Assembly (NCBI RefSeq): GCF_047663525.1
Contig: NC_092613.1
Coordinates: forward strand, 3,559,501 to 3,623,500
DNA from: Anas platyrhynchos
Taxonomy: Eukaryota > Chordata > Aves > Anseriformes > Anatidae
DNA: 64,000 nt
Reading direction: 5' to 3'
Every line of letters begins with the position of its first letter. The first letter of the stretch is position 1. Positions 1 through 11,668 of the stretch are shown here, in pieces. The translations under genes and the position numbers were made by a program. The notes below the pieces were generated by a model that searched no databases, had not been told where the DNA came from, and saw only the letters and a program-made list of their open reading frames with translations.

Positions 1-285
1 TTAGGATGCAGGTTCCATTATAATCACTGCTTGGTAACCTTTTTCTCATGAAATACTAATTAATGAGATTATATACAAAATATATGTGTATGTATAATGT
101 GTGTGTGACTTGACAAGTTTAGAGTTTGTCTCAGTATTGATTTTGACCTATGTTTGGTTCTTGCTGAGATTGGATGTGTCTGAAAGTGTGCTAACACCAC
201 ACCACCTCTTGATGATGTGACTGCAGTGTGGCTGCTTGCCTGCTTTCTCTAAACTGGTTTTGCCTTTTTTCCAACTTTCCAACAG

Positions 286-2634
286 GTAGCTTTGCTGTCT
301 GGGGAGGTCTCTTCTCCATGATTGACTGCAGTATGGTCAGAATGAGAGGTAAAGAAGATCCATGGAATTCAATCACAAGCGGAGCCCTAACTGGAGCCAT
401 ATTAGCTGCCAGAAGTAAGAAATTGAGCTCTTGGGAGCACAGTAATTGAAAAAGCTTCTGTATTCTAAATGTACAGTTCTCATCGTTACAGCGAAGCAGA
501 ATTGTGTGATACCCAAACTGGAGTTTACTTTGTAAGAGAAATTGAAAGATAATCTTAGACTTTTGTCCTGTGCTTATGAAAGTAATAATTATGTTCTCAG
601 ACATTACTGTTGTTCTTTTGTTTCCCTGAGGAAGGGGGAGAATTGCTTAGTAATTATCTCTTTATTGATGATACTAATGAGGCTTAATGAATGCAAAATG
701 ACTGCTTCTGAGTCTGCCCATAGGAGAGATTATAACTATAGAAAGAGAATTACAATATGCAAAGTAATGCGCTGAAAAAAGAAAAAAGTGTTGTTTTGTA
801 CTTTTTATTTTTAGATGGACCTGTTGCCATGGTTGGGTCTGCTGCAATGGGAGGAATTCTCCTAGCTTTAATTGAAGGAGCTGGTATTCTCTTAACAAGA
901 TTTGCCTCCACACAGTTCCCTAATGGTAAGGAGCCATCGCTGCAGTAGCACGAGGCTTTTATTATGCAGTCTTTACTAATGTACCTCTTCCAGTCATCAC
1001 TCTTATCATGGAGTAAATCTACTCAGCCAATTCCCAGCTTCTAAGGCTGTAAAAAGTGAAGGAAGAGCAGCACATTGGTGATGATGCAAGAGCTTTCCAG
1101 TGTTCTGTCTGTGGGATGACAGTTCTAGAGAAATCCACGTCTAAATGAAGGGGAAGATTGGCTGTCACTCAGCAACGTAAAGGCAGAGGAATGTGGAGCA
1201 CCTGGGGGTTTCCAGGCCCAGTGGGACGTGGGTCATTTCTGGGGCTTCAGAGGGTGGAGAAGATATTTGGGATTCGACTGAGCAAAATGTGCAGATGTGG
1301 GTAGTGTTACAGGAACAGGCGCCCCAGCCCCGTCCTGCTGACTCAGGCCCAAGCAGGATTTGTGGGTTCTTGCTGCTCCTTCCCACTGCGTGGCCGGGTG
1401 CTGTGGGGCTGAAAGCGAGGATGTCCACGTGCCAACGTGCCAGGTCGTGGATCTGGTCTTTTGCCCCGTCCCCCAGTACATCCACACAGCCCTGACACGT
1501 GGTGGCAGCAGTAGTTCAGGTGGCAGTGAGCAACACGCCAGGTTTGAGGGAATCGCAAGCAGCAAGTTGGGTGCGAGATGCAGGGGTTTTGGCAGGCTGG
1601 CTATGGTCCCTGTGCAGATGTGTGGGTAACCCTGGCTCACATGAGGAGGTAAAGATCAGCAGGCAGATGCAGAGGGCAGATGTCAAAGAGGGGTAGTGCT
1701 GGTGCTTTGTTTTTCCTTTTTAAAACCACTCCAAAACCTGTATCCCCCTCTTTTCCTAAGAAAAACAAGCTGAGATGTCAGTGAGCGGAGTCTGTAACCA
1801 TTTACATAAATACTTGGCTGGGTGAAACAATTAATATCTCCATTACCCCACCTTGTTTTGGGAGCAATACAGACAAAACCACTAGTGTTGAAAGGATTAG
1901 TGGCAAGCCACTAATTCCTGATAGGATTCCTCTCTCGGGTTTGTTCACTGACGTTCTTTGTTCAGTCTAAATTGTTACAATTTCTGTTCTTAATACCAGA
2001 GCATTTTAAAATGAACCTGCTTTAGTGAAAGGGTATCATCTGTCTGTTACAATTTATTCTCTCTAAACCTGGCATACAATAAGTGTATTGCTTCCCTCCA
2101 GCAGGACTTCAGTAAGAGGAGTCGGGAAGCTGGCTCCACAATGCCTCGTTCCGTTCCACTGCCTTGCCTTGTTGTGCGGCGAGTTACCATGGGTAAACCT
2201 GTACAGAATGGCCAGGTTCAACTGCAGGGCAATAAGGCATAGGTTTCCAGCTCCTTTAGGTGACTGAAAACGTTTCCCTCTCACTGCTCTGATTCATTTC
2301 CCGATTAGTAAAGGAGCTAAAAATATGTGCCTTATAGGAACAGGGCTCTTGTCAATGTGTAAAGCTCTTGAACATCTTTGAATGGAAAAAAAAATGTAAT
2401 TTTTTGTTCTTGTTCTTGTTATTCTTGTTATTGGCTTTGTTAATTTTAGAAGGGATTTATATTAAAGAAAAACACTGTGAATGTGTTTCATGCTTTTAGT
2501 AGGATGAATGTCTCATCTTTTCATATTTATTATTTGACTCTTTTTCTTTCTCCTTATTCACAGGCCCTCAGTTTTCAGACGATCCCTCCCAGTTGCAGCC
2601 ACCTCCATTTAGCGACTACAGACAATACCAGTGA
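286..2634 (+). CDS. TIMM17A: TIMM17A, 3' part (last three coding exons), mitochondrial inner-membrane translocase subunit Tim17
   Basis: Tim17 is a core membrane subunit of the TIM23 complex, which imports presequence-bearing proteins into the mitochondrial matrix. Three exons are visible with matching phases: 286-414, 815-925 and 2564-2634 (stop TGA). The encoded 102 complete residues follow vertebrate TIMM17A almost exactly: [15 protein letters not shown], then [17 protein letters not shown], then [21 protein letters not shown], ending in the typical C-terminus FSDYRQYQ. They cover the last two to three membrane segments of the Tim17/22/23 fold. Earlier exons lie before the window; 1-285 is intron. 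The intron at 926-2563 holds nothing I recognise. The last exon lies inside a segmental duplication and recurs at 15509-15579. The A form is preferred over TIMM17B because of this C-terminus; I am confident of the family and fairly sure of the paralogue. Confidence 0.95.
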
Positions 2635-5499
2635 TTATCCTCATTCTGCTAGTTCTTATTGTACCTGAGCTGTAACTTAAAATGCTGGAGGACCAAGATG
2701 CGGTATGTCTTTACACCAGTGGTAGTCTCTTACACAAACCATGCCAAGAGGACCTTCAGCACTTGTCAGCGTAAAGCTGCACAGAACTGTTAGAAGATGA
2801 CAGATCTATTTATTCATAATAGATTCCATTGCTGTAATGTTAATTCATGTCTGGTAGAATACATGGAGATTTAAGATAAGGACCAAATGGAGTCTTGTAA
2901 TCCTTTGGACATGGACTGAAGTGAATGTCTGTGAAGTCTTCTCTGGGATGTGGCATTAGCCATCCACAGTGAATGCATCTGGAATTTATCCTCTCCCCTT
3001 TCGGATTTAGGTTGCTACACAGATTTCAGCTTGAGGAAAAGCATTATCTACATGCAGTTTTACATTCCTGAAGTGAATATTACTGGGAGAATGTGCAAGC
3101 CAGTGAAAATTGCTTCCAGCAATATTTATTTCACTGTTGTTCTTTGTTTACTGCACTACTGCCAAGTTGTTTGGTTAAAGCAGAATCTCTTTTGTGGCTC
3201 CACAGGCTGCAGCACACCTCTGTCCTTCCCCTAAATACACAAAGCTTTGAGCCCCTTTCTGCAGGAGGTGGCAGCATGGTAACTCCGTGGCTGTGCTGAG
3301 ACCTTGGCTTCAGCTTGGCTGCTGCATACTGTGGCTTGCACAGAAAACTCGAACAGGTCTGCCATAGGCAGCTTCCCCTGTAGAACTGTTCCTCAAGATG
3401 TCTGTAGGGGATCAGGACTGAAAACAGGGAGCTCTCGGGGGTTGGAGGGTGAAGCACCTGCATGCTGTCAGCACAGTTTCTCACCTTTTCACTGTGGATC
3501 CAGTCCTTCAGTGCTCTGGAAGGTATCACAGCTCCATCTGCTCCATGTTTTTGCTCTTAAATTCCAGTTGTGAAGGCACGTTCCCTCTTGCCAGCAGTTA
3601 AAAAATTCTTATCTAGCAGGGTTTTCTGTTGAAGGCCCTAGCTAATGGTGTTGCTTGCTGCTGGCAGCTCCTGATAGAATACACATATTCCAGAAGACCT
3701 GTGTAGTTTCATCTGAGCTGCTTCTTGGCTTTGCTTCTGCCCAGGAAGGAGCTTGATCTCTGCGCTCCGTGAGGAAACCCGCAGACCCATTCAGTAGGAG
3801 AGGATGAAAATAACAGAAGTGGTCAGAGTAATGCCTGGCAAACGGGTGAATTAGGGTTGTACAATGTGTGTGTATGCCAGTGCAAGAGCCTGAACATAAA
3901 GCTCCTATGTTCTGTCATCCTGTACAAGGGACATTTTTTGTGGCTGTTTCCCCCACCCTGCCTGTCCTAGAACTGCTCCAGGACGGAGGTGTCGTGCTGC
4001 TCTGGTGCCTTGCTATTTCATGTAGTTGCTGCTGGTGTGTAACTTTCAGAAACCTAAAGGACAACAGCCCCGTGTTTGTGAAGGCTTGTCTTGCTTTGCC
4101 ACTTACCTGGTTCCTCAGGTGAATCGTAAGGAATTTGCTTGATTTGTGTCACTCAGCCAGCCTGCTCGCTTTTATTCCTGGCTGAGACCCCAGCCACAGA
4201 AAAGTCTCTGGTAGTTGAGGGAAAATTACAGTCATCAGCAGCACAGAGCCTCCCCTGGGTATCCGAGGCTGTGTTAGTCACCAGATGTTTTCCTGTGCTC
4301 TCTCTAGGATTAGTGCACCGGGCGTTGTTCAGCTCTGTGTGCCTCCCAGCAGCCGAGCCAGCCTCTGCCCTGTGCCCTGGCTCCAAAGCTCGAGGGTTTC
4401 GTCCTCTGCCCCAACTCAGGCACTGCCCTCCGGGCTGTGCTGGGCCAGGAGGGGCCAGGGCCGCTGCCCTCGCTGCTGCAGCACTGGCAGCCTGCACAGG
4501 GTTTGTTCACGCTGCCTCCTGCATGGGCACAGGAGGGAGGCCACCGGGCACTGCTGGGTGCCCCCTGTGCCCGCAGCACCACCAGCCTCTACTGGCTGCC
4601 GTCAGGGGCTGGGCACACGGCCTCTGTTGCTCTTGGGCCATAATTCAGCAGCCTGAACATCCTGGGTGGCCTCTCCCAGCAGCGTCCAGGAGCTGGCTCT
4701 GGCTGTGCCAGGCACTGGGGTGCATGGGAGCTGCTGGAGGCTGAGCTGTGGCCCAGGACCAGCTGCCCCCCACTTTGGGGCTCCATCTGGGCCCTGCCTT
4801 TGCCGTCCCTAAAGCCAGGCCCCATCCAGACAGCCCCAAGCAGGGGCACTGCATGCACCTACCTGCAGCAGCAGCCTCCCCCTAGCTGCTGGGGCTGGTG
4901 GACAACAGGAACAGGAGCCCCGGGTGGCACAGGGGCCCCGCAGGCACTCCTCCCTCACCCTGTGTGAGGTGACAGACTTCAGCTGCTCGAGAAGAGCTTT
5001 ATTCAGCTCAGCTCTTCCCCTCTAATCCCCTGTGACCGTCTGTGCTGGACAGTCACTCACACTCTCCTGCACAAGGGCAAGCCACGATTTGGGGTGCCGT
5101 CCTTCACTCCCCGCATGCTAACTGGGTTTTGGCATCTGTGCTGACCAGCCCAGAGCCTTTTGCCCTGCACCGTGAGCTTACAGCTCGCCTCCTTCCCCTG
5201 TTGAGCCCACAGAGGGAGGGCAGCAGGTCCCACTGCCCCCAGTGCACCACGTGCCCAGGGAAGGGTTTCCTGCCCCCAGCACCCCAGTTTCCTGTTTTCT
5301 TTCCGCCGGGGCTGTCCTGACTCACCACAGCCAGGATCCCGCAGCGCGGGCACTCCTGGCACTTGGCCCTGGCTGCCGGTGAGGGGCTGCGCTCCTCAGG
5401 GGTGCTCTCCCCAGAAGCAGCTGACAGCCTGAGCAGGTTTTTTGCTGCAACCACCCCAAAAAAACGAGACCGACACCGCTCGCACGACACTGAACTATT
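2635..5499. other. TIMM17A 3' UTR and TIMM17A-ADIPOR1 spacer, copy 1
   Basis: No coding exon is recognised here. The left part should be TIMM17A 3' UTR, since the last exon has just ended and no poly(A) signal is obvious close by. The right part is spacer before the tail-to-tail ADIPOR1 copy. Open frames here are not conserved with any family I know. Confidence 0.6.
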
Positions 5500-6200
5500 G
5501 ACCTTTTTATTTCAATCAGCTACAGCAGCTCTACATTCCCCTAAAACACTGTCCTTCCTTCACTACCACAGACAGCGAGGGAGCCGAGTACACTGCGGTG
5601 GCAGCAAGTCTTTTTAAAGCTTAGTATTAAATATTAAATATTCTCTCATTTATGTTTACATTATTTTGTCAAGGAAAAAAAAAAGACCATTAAAACTTAA
5701 TTTACGTGAATCTGTGCCTGTGCCCTGGGCAGCAGCACTGAGGGCCGCAGAGCTGCCCCCAGGAAGGCAGCTCTGCTGCGAGGGGTAATGCAAAATCTCC
5801 GGCCCTGGGCCTGGTAGTGCGTGACAGCTCGCTCCGGCGGTGAGCTCGGGAAGGGGGTGCTCAGCTGTGCCGGGAGCGGGGCACCCGCACCCTCTGCTTT
5901 CAGAAATCAGCATGCCTGGAAAGGTCGGATGGCCGCGGTGCTGCCAGAACACGGCCTGGAGGAGGCGAGGCCGTAACACTGCGGCTGGGGGGCTGCCAGG
6001 GCCGGCACTGCCTCCCCTCGGCCCCAACGAAGTGCACGGGGAAGGGGGTGAGGATTTGGTCGACAGAACTCTGCTAAAGAATGTTTCTTTTTTTCTTTAA
6101 AAAAAAAAAAAACAACAACCCAGTTTTGAGTCTTCCTTTGATTTTAGCAAAGACAGAGTTTAAAAAGCACTTAGGAAGCTTGTACTAAAACCAGGCGCTC

Positions 6201-8780
6201 TCAGAGGAGAGAGTCGTCTGTGCACCCCCCTTCAAGTCCGTAGCGAAACTCCTGCAGGTTCGACACCCCGTAGAAGTGGACGAAGGCTGCAGCCACCACG
6301 AGCACGTGGAAGATCTGATGCGACTGGAACTGCGGGGAAGTGAGAAAGCTCTCTGAGCCAGCCCGAAGGGGACAAAGCAGTGCCAGCAAGAACTCCTCCT
6401 CCTCCACAGTGCTCGGGCACCACCCCAGGACTGTCCCAGGCCGCACTTTTCCCCCTCCCTGCTCACAGGCAGCGTTTTCTGCTCTGTACTTTAGCCTTGC
6501 CCTGCCTTCAGCAGCCATCTAAGGGCTGGCTGCCAGCACGCACCGGGACACCCTCAGCCACGTTCTCGAGGATCCCCACCCTTGACCCCACTCCCCAGCT
6601 TCACAGCTGCCCCCGAAGCCCCTGCTCCACTCACCCAGATGTCGAACTTGCCCGGGAAGAAGCGCTCAGGAATGCGGGCAGCGTAGAGCCCCGCGCCCGT
6701 GATGTACATCACGGCCATGAGGAAGAACCAGCCCATCTGGCCGACGGTGGTGGCCTTCACAAACCCTTCGGCGATGGTGAAGTGCATGGTGGGCACCACG
6801 CCGCTCAGCCCCAGCCCCAGAAAGACACCTGTGGCAGAGAGGAGGCAAAAGGAAGGACACTACTGATCTGTAATGCTACCTCCCAGTCAAAACCAGTGCT
6901 GGCCCCCAGTGCCCGCTGGGCAGAGCTCGCCCTGCAGGGCCGGGGGTGCCCCTCTGGACAGGGCCGGCCCCGAGGGTCGCACCGCAGCGACATGAGCACG
7001 AGGAGCGTGGCCCCGCCAGCCCTTCCAGGAGCAATGCTGCCGGAGTCATTTATTCAGTGAAGCTGCTCAGAGCCTGGGGGAAAAGTGCTAATTAGCAGTG
7101 CTGGAATTTTCAGATCTCACATCTAATTAGTTCGGCAGAGAGCAAATGGCACTGCAGCAAGACACCCGTGTGGAGAGGCTGCAGCTTGTAGTGGCAGCAG
7201 GAGGGAGCTGATGTGAGCTCAGCTCTAAGAGCAGCACTGATCTCAGAGGGAAGCTCTGTCTACTGCCCAGCATTTCCACTCTGCCGGGAATCGTGTTTGT
7301 TTTGCTTCTTTCAATTTGGTTTCAATCCAAATTGGATCCAGCGGAGAGTTTTTGAAAACATCCAGCAAACTGGAAACTGCTGGGTCCCACGGCTGCCCAG
7401 TGAGACCAGGACCCCTCACCACACTGCTCCGAGAGGCGCAGAGGCAAAAGGTACCTCGAGAGCCACAGCCCCCAGGGTCCCTGTCCTCACAGACCACAGT
7501 TCCCGAGGAGCTGCCAGACTGAAGGTGCTCAGGCACAGGGCAGAGCCTCCAGGATCCTGCTCCTGAGCCCCACGCTGGATCCAGTGAATGCTCCTTTCCC
7601 CCAAGAACAAAACCTTTTGGAGCACGGCACTTCCCAAGAGGAAGCGCTGGGAGAAGTGAAAGCCTCCCACGAGACCACACGACCCCACTTGCGCTGACTC
7701 ACTTTGAAAAAGTCCGCGAGACCTTCTCGGAGTGACAGTAGACAGTGTGGAAAAGCCAGGAGAAGCTGAGGCACAGCACCGCACCAAGGAAGAACATCCC
7801 AAACACCACCTTCTCCTGGAGAGGAGCCATGAAATACATGTTGGGCCGCAGCATGGTCAGGATCCCCAGGCAGAGGAACAACACAAAACCTGCAGGAAAC
7901 ACACCGAATGTCAGGCAGGAGCAGGGTGACCCAGAACACCCCACACAGGGTCCCCACAAGGGACACGGGGCAGGACAAGTTCCCTTCCCACACTCAGTCG
8001 GTTCCGGGGGTTCCTCCCTTACAGACCCTGCGCCCTGTTCGTCCGGGGCAGTCGCCGGCCTGGCTGCGCTCTGCAAGGCAGAACCTGGACATGTCCTGGG
8101 TTCCCAGGGAAAGGTTTTGGGGACATTATTTTGCCCAGGACATGTTTCTCCATCCCAGGAGCAGAACAGCTCGCTTGCAGAGCTCAGGCAGAGCCACCAC
8201 GCAGCAGCAGCAACCCAGACACAACCTGAAGGCCTCAGAGCGCCCTGTGCAGGCCAGGACCCTCCGCAGAGCACCTGGCCAAGCCCCTCCCACAGCCTGA
8301 GGCCACCCGATGCAGTTGTCAGCCCCTAACGAGCATGGACAAAGCCACCAAGCTCAGGCTGTGGCCTCGATGAAAGGAAGTGCCCTGTGCTCCCTTCACC
8401 CTGAGCTCCAGGAAACCTCACAGCGTGTGTGTGCAGGACCAGCAGGGGTACGTGAGCCTAAACCAGAGATTTCTGGCACAGAGAGAACACGGAGCAAGTC
8501 CCAAGGCTTGATGTGGCTGGCCTGCACGCCAACCTGCCCCCCAAAGGCCACCCCAAACGGCTCCAGCCCCGTGGAAGCACCACGCAGCCCCAGAGCTGCC
8601 GCAGTCACCCAGGAGGTGCGTCCAGATGTTGCCCGTCTCGGTGTGTATCCGGAAGATGCTCTTGAAGCAGGCTCGGAAGGACGGCATCGGGGGCCGGTGC
8701 CCGTGCAGGAGGTAATCGTTGTCCTTCAGCCAGTCGGGCAGCACGTCGTAGGGGATCACGCGCCAGCGCCCTTCCCACAC
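6201..8780 (-). pseudogene. ADIPOR1 partial duplicate, four of seven coding exons
   Basis: On the minus strand, exons at 8609-8780, 7703-7889, 6635-6828 and 6201-6329 match the complete ADIPOR1 at 19081-24842, with intact splice sites and the same stop. Three exons are absent. The two 5' coding exons are missing because the copy ends at 8933. The exon equivalent to 21002-21189 is lost in an internal deletion near 7210. That 188-bp exon carries the zinc-binding aspartate (in LDYSG) and two membrane segments, and skipping it would shift the frame. The 3' UTR runs down to a poly(A) signal at 5506-5511 (minus-strand AATAAA). Introns are kept, so this is a DNA-level duplicate and not a retrocopy. 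A full receptor cannot come from this copy. Whether it is a true paralogue or an assembly artefact is open. Confidence 0.9.
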
Positions 8781-8933
8781 CTGCAACACAGTGACCTGTG
8801 CTGGTACCACCACAGCCAACGGGTCACCTTTGCTGCCTTTACTCAGCCCGGGAGCTCGGGTCGCATGCGGAACAAACCAGCGAGCCTTCCCTGCAGCCAG
8901 GGCCGTGAAGGCCCCGTAACTCTCCCCCGGGAG

Positions 8934-9325
8934 TCTGACGTCTGACTCAGCCTGCCTCTGGGGACGTGGTCACAGCCGAGGGAGCGAGAGGCATCATCAC
9001 CAAGATGGCAGTCAGGTAAGGTACAGATCCCCCTGCCCCCCACCCGCTGTTTCTTCACCCAGGTTTTCTCAGGCTGCAGATAAAGGGTGCTTCTGGGCAT
9101 CTCCGCTGTTGTACTGGTTGTCTAATGGAAAGCATCCTCGTGGAGTCTGTGCCTTGCAGCACCAGACCCTGCCCCTCCCCAGGCATCCCCACCTGTCTCC
9201 TGCCCCTATTTTCCTGCCCGTGGGGACACCCAGCTCCCACTCCCTGCCTTGCTGCTGGTCTGGGACCAGCCCCGCTCCCCTGAGTGCCCGATTGCGCCCC
9301 GTGCCGCGGTGCTGAGCCCACTCAC
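8934..9325 (-). other. Part of IL10 intron 3, cut by the duplication edge
   Basis: Sequence between the duplication edge and the third IL10 exon. I looked on the minus strand for the fourth IL10 exon (family motif HRFFTCEKRSK) and did not find it. The region contains only intron-like sequence. Confidence 0.6.
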
Positions 9326-11232
9326 ACAGCGCCTCATCATCGCCTTCAGGCTCAGCAGCAGGTTGCCCAGGTCGCCCACGCTCTGCTGGTGGTGCTCGCT
9401 GCTCCTGATGGCGCTGGGCAGGACCTCCTCCATGTAGAACCGCATCATCTCCAACACCGACTGGCAGCCAAAGTTCCCCTGGGGTGAGAGGAAGGGGCTG
9501 TGTTGGTGGCAGCACAAACTGCTGCCTTTATGGTGGTCAGAGAGCTCGCAGCACGGGGGTGGCCGTGTGCCAGCCCTGCCGCAGCCAGCTGGAGAGCCGA
9601 CACTGGGGAATGCCCCCGCCTAGGGTCGGCTTCCTTTCTTACAAAACACAGGCTGAAGGATGGAGGGCAGTGGGCTTAGGTGAGAATTATGATTCTTACC
9701 TTAAATTCATCCAGCAGATCGGAGCTGAGCAGCTGGATGCTAAGTTCATCGTCTTGGGATTGCTGTAGGAGAATGCAAGAGAAAGATGAGCTTTTTGGAG
9801 GCAGGCAGTACTGCTTCCCCCTGCGCTGCACCGAGGGGTTGTTCTGCGTGTTTGCGTTTATGGTCTCACCGTGGTGAGGCACAGAGCACCCTTCAGTTTC
9901 TAGCTCAGTAATGCAAAGTACAGAAATCCCTGTTTGTTTGTTTTTTTTTGGTGGGGCTGAGGCAGCAAGCTCACAAAATCTCGAATGCCAGTTTGATTTT
10001 TCCGTTAGATTTCATTAACCACACCACCCTGCTCCCCAGATAGGTGTCAAAGTTACGGCAGCTGCTTGAAGAGGGGTCTCCATGCAGCCTGGCTGCTCTT
10101 GTGCTCCTGGGGATAGGATGGTTCCAGCCCTCTGATGGTGACCTGAGGGTCCCCAAACACTGGGGCACCGGGCACCCCAAGGGGGCTTTGCCTCGTGGTG
10201 CTGCTGCTGCGCCTTCAGCTCCGGGGGGCTGGGGCAGTGCAGGGGGTGAGCTGACAGTGCCCAAAGCGTTGCCCTGTGGCACTCGGAAGCTTTTCTGAGA
10301 GGTGAACATTCATTCCTAACGTCAACTGAAAGGTTTACAGCTGGCTTGAAGTCTTAAATCCCCCCGGCAGTGTTCATTTGATACAAACCACAGCATCAGT
10401 CTGGCTTTGAACCCGGAGAGTTCTCTCGTTTTATTGCTAAATTGTACTGACACCAACTAAAATAGCAACCTGGGTGTGAGCAACCACCCCTGTCAGCCCT
10501 GTGCAGAGGCAGATGGATGCTCTGAGTGCCTCGTGCTGCTGGCCCTGCACCCTTCTCCCCTGTGCCCCTGTCCCTGCGGCGCGGAGCTGTGACCTTTCAC
10601 AGGCACCCGACCAGGCGCCCCTTGCTGTCGGGTGCCCCGGTCCTTTGGTCGTGCTTCTGCGGCTCTTTCAAAGAAAAGTCGGTAGCAAAAGATTTCCCTT
10701 TTCATCTAGTATTGGTTTCAGAAGGGCCGGACCTCGTGGCCCTGAGGAAGAGTCTGGTCCCTTCCTACTAATTCAGTGAATAATTTGCTCTGCAGCGTTC
10801 AGGGGGAAGTCTGCCCGGCGAGGTCTACAGGGTTCATTATGAAATTGCTCAAGTTCATTACAACTAAAACTAGGAAGAAAAACCTTTCGTATTGTCTCTC
10901 AGCAAGCAGCGAAACAACTTCTCTTGCTTGCATGCAGCAGCCCATGACACCAAGCACAACCAAATAATTTTTGCCCAGGGGAAGCTGCTGTCCCCTCATC
11001 CAAATCACTGAACTCTGAGAAGAAAAAAAGAGAAAAAGAGAGACAAGGAGAGACAAACCGGTGTCATACTTACAAAGTAGTCTTTAATCTCCTCGAACTT
11101 CATCCTCAGCTCCTTGAGCTTCGCTGGTAGGAGGTCAGACAAGTGGAGGCAGCTGGGGTCGGTGAGCAAGCACCTGGCAGGCTGGGTGCTGGCAGCCAGG
11201 AGCAGCAGCAGCGCCACGCAGCAGGTTCTCAT
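9326..11232 (-). CDS. IL10: IL10, first three coding exons (3' exons missing)
   Basis: Interleukin-10 is a secreted dimeric cytokine that dampens inflammation through IL10RA/IL10RB and STAT3. Exons on the minus strand: 11074-11232 (53 codons), 9700-9762 (21 codons) and 9326-9478 (51 codons), all phase 0 with GT-AG sites. The start ATG at 11232 opens a signal peptide (MRTCCVALLLLLAASTQPARC). Family residues follow: CLHLSDLLPAKLKELR, KFEEIKDYF, DDELSIQLLSSDLLDEFK, GCQSV, MRFYMEEVLP, QQSVGDLGNLLLSLKAMMRRC. These are close to chicken IL10 and cover helices A to D. Exons 4 and 5, encoding the C-terminal helices that swap between subunits of the dimer, are not in the window. The gene meets the edge of a segmental duplication at 8934, about 390 bp past exon 3. 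As shown the gene is truncated; a complete copy may lie elsewhere. Confidence 0.92.
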
Positions 11233-11332
11233 GCTGTGAGGATGAGTTCCTTTCCTCTTAGTCCAGCTCTCGGTTGAATTTCACTGGAGGGTAAAATGCA
11301 GATCTGCAGTCTTCACCTTGATGGAGCCCCTC

Positions 11333-11339
11333 ATTTATA
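11333..11339 (-). promoter_or_regulatory. IL10 TATA box
   Basis: The minus strand reads TATAAAT here, about 100 bp upstream of the IL10 start codon. This places transcription start near 11305 and gives a 5' UTR of about 70 bases. The position and match are as expected for a TATA-driven cytokine gene. Assigned from sequence only. Confidence 0.65.
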
Positions 11340-11420
11340 CTCTCAAAACATCTCTCAGTTTCCTCTCCCCGCTTCCTGACAAGCAATATTAGGGTTATAA
11401 GTCATTCATTAAAAGCAAAT

Positions 11421-11668
11421 GTCACTTGGGTTTCCCGTCAACTTGGGTTTCCCATCAACTTGGGTTTCCCGTCAACTTGGGTTTCCTGTTCTCTTGACTA
11501 CTCTCCCCTCCTCACACCCGTCAACTTGGGTTTCCTGTTCTCTTGACTACTCTCCCCTCCTCACACCCGTCAACTTGGGTTTCCTGTTCTCTTGACCACT
11601 CTCCCCTCCTCACACCCGTCAACTTGGGTTTCCTGTTCTCTTGACCACTCTCCCCTCCTCACACCCCA
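11421..11668. repeat. Minisatellite upstream of IL10 (17-bp and 49-bp units)
   Basis: The motif CAACTTGGGTTTCC recurs throughout. From 11421 it is packed in about 17-bp units. From 11471 it sits in a 49-bp unit that also contains TGTTCTCTTGACTACTCTCC, repeated four times to about 11666 with a few substitutions (ACTACT or ACCACT). It lies 80 to 330 bp upstream of the IL10 TATA box. Confidence 0.92.

Larger units (their letters stand above)
2480..8933 (+). repeat. Segmental duplication, copy 1 (TIMM17A last exon to ADIPOR1 third coding exon)
   Basis: This block aligns collinearly with 15425-23532. The left edge is base 2480 and the right edge 8933, after which the two copies differ completely. 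By eye the copies are nearly identical in exons and in the ADIPOR1 3' UTR, and differ by several percent in spacer near 4150-4860. Copy 1 carries about 65 extra bases at 4800-4865. It lacks about 1.74 kb that copy 2 has at 20090-21830, including one ADIPOR1 exon. The copies are in direct orientation, 12.9 kb apart. Confidence 0.95.

Noticed and set aside
5363-7060. Many overlapping 80 to 226-codon frames on the plus strand opposite ADIPOR1
   Set aside because: They are antisense shadows of ADIPOR1 exons and GC-rich introns and recur identically in copy 2 for that reason.
6201-8780. ADIPOR1 copy 1 as a processed retrocopy
   Set aside because: Introns and flanking TIMM17A sequence are retained, and there is no poly(A) tail; it is a DNA-level duplicate.
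9020-9110. Candidate IL10 exon 4 (minus strand, CTGCAG acceptor near 9080)
   Set aside because: The translation after the acceptor begins PEKTWVKKQ and does not match the family segment HRFFTCEKRSK; no donor in the expected place.
11421-11668. Regular repeats resembling a CRISPR array
   Set aside because: The units are contiguous 49-bp tandem repeats with no unique spacers, in a eukaryotic promoter region; this is a minisatellite.
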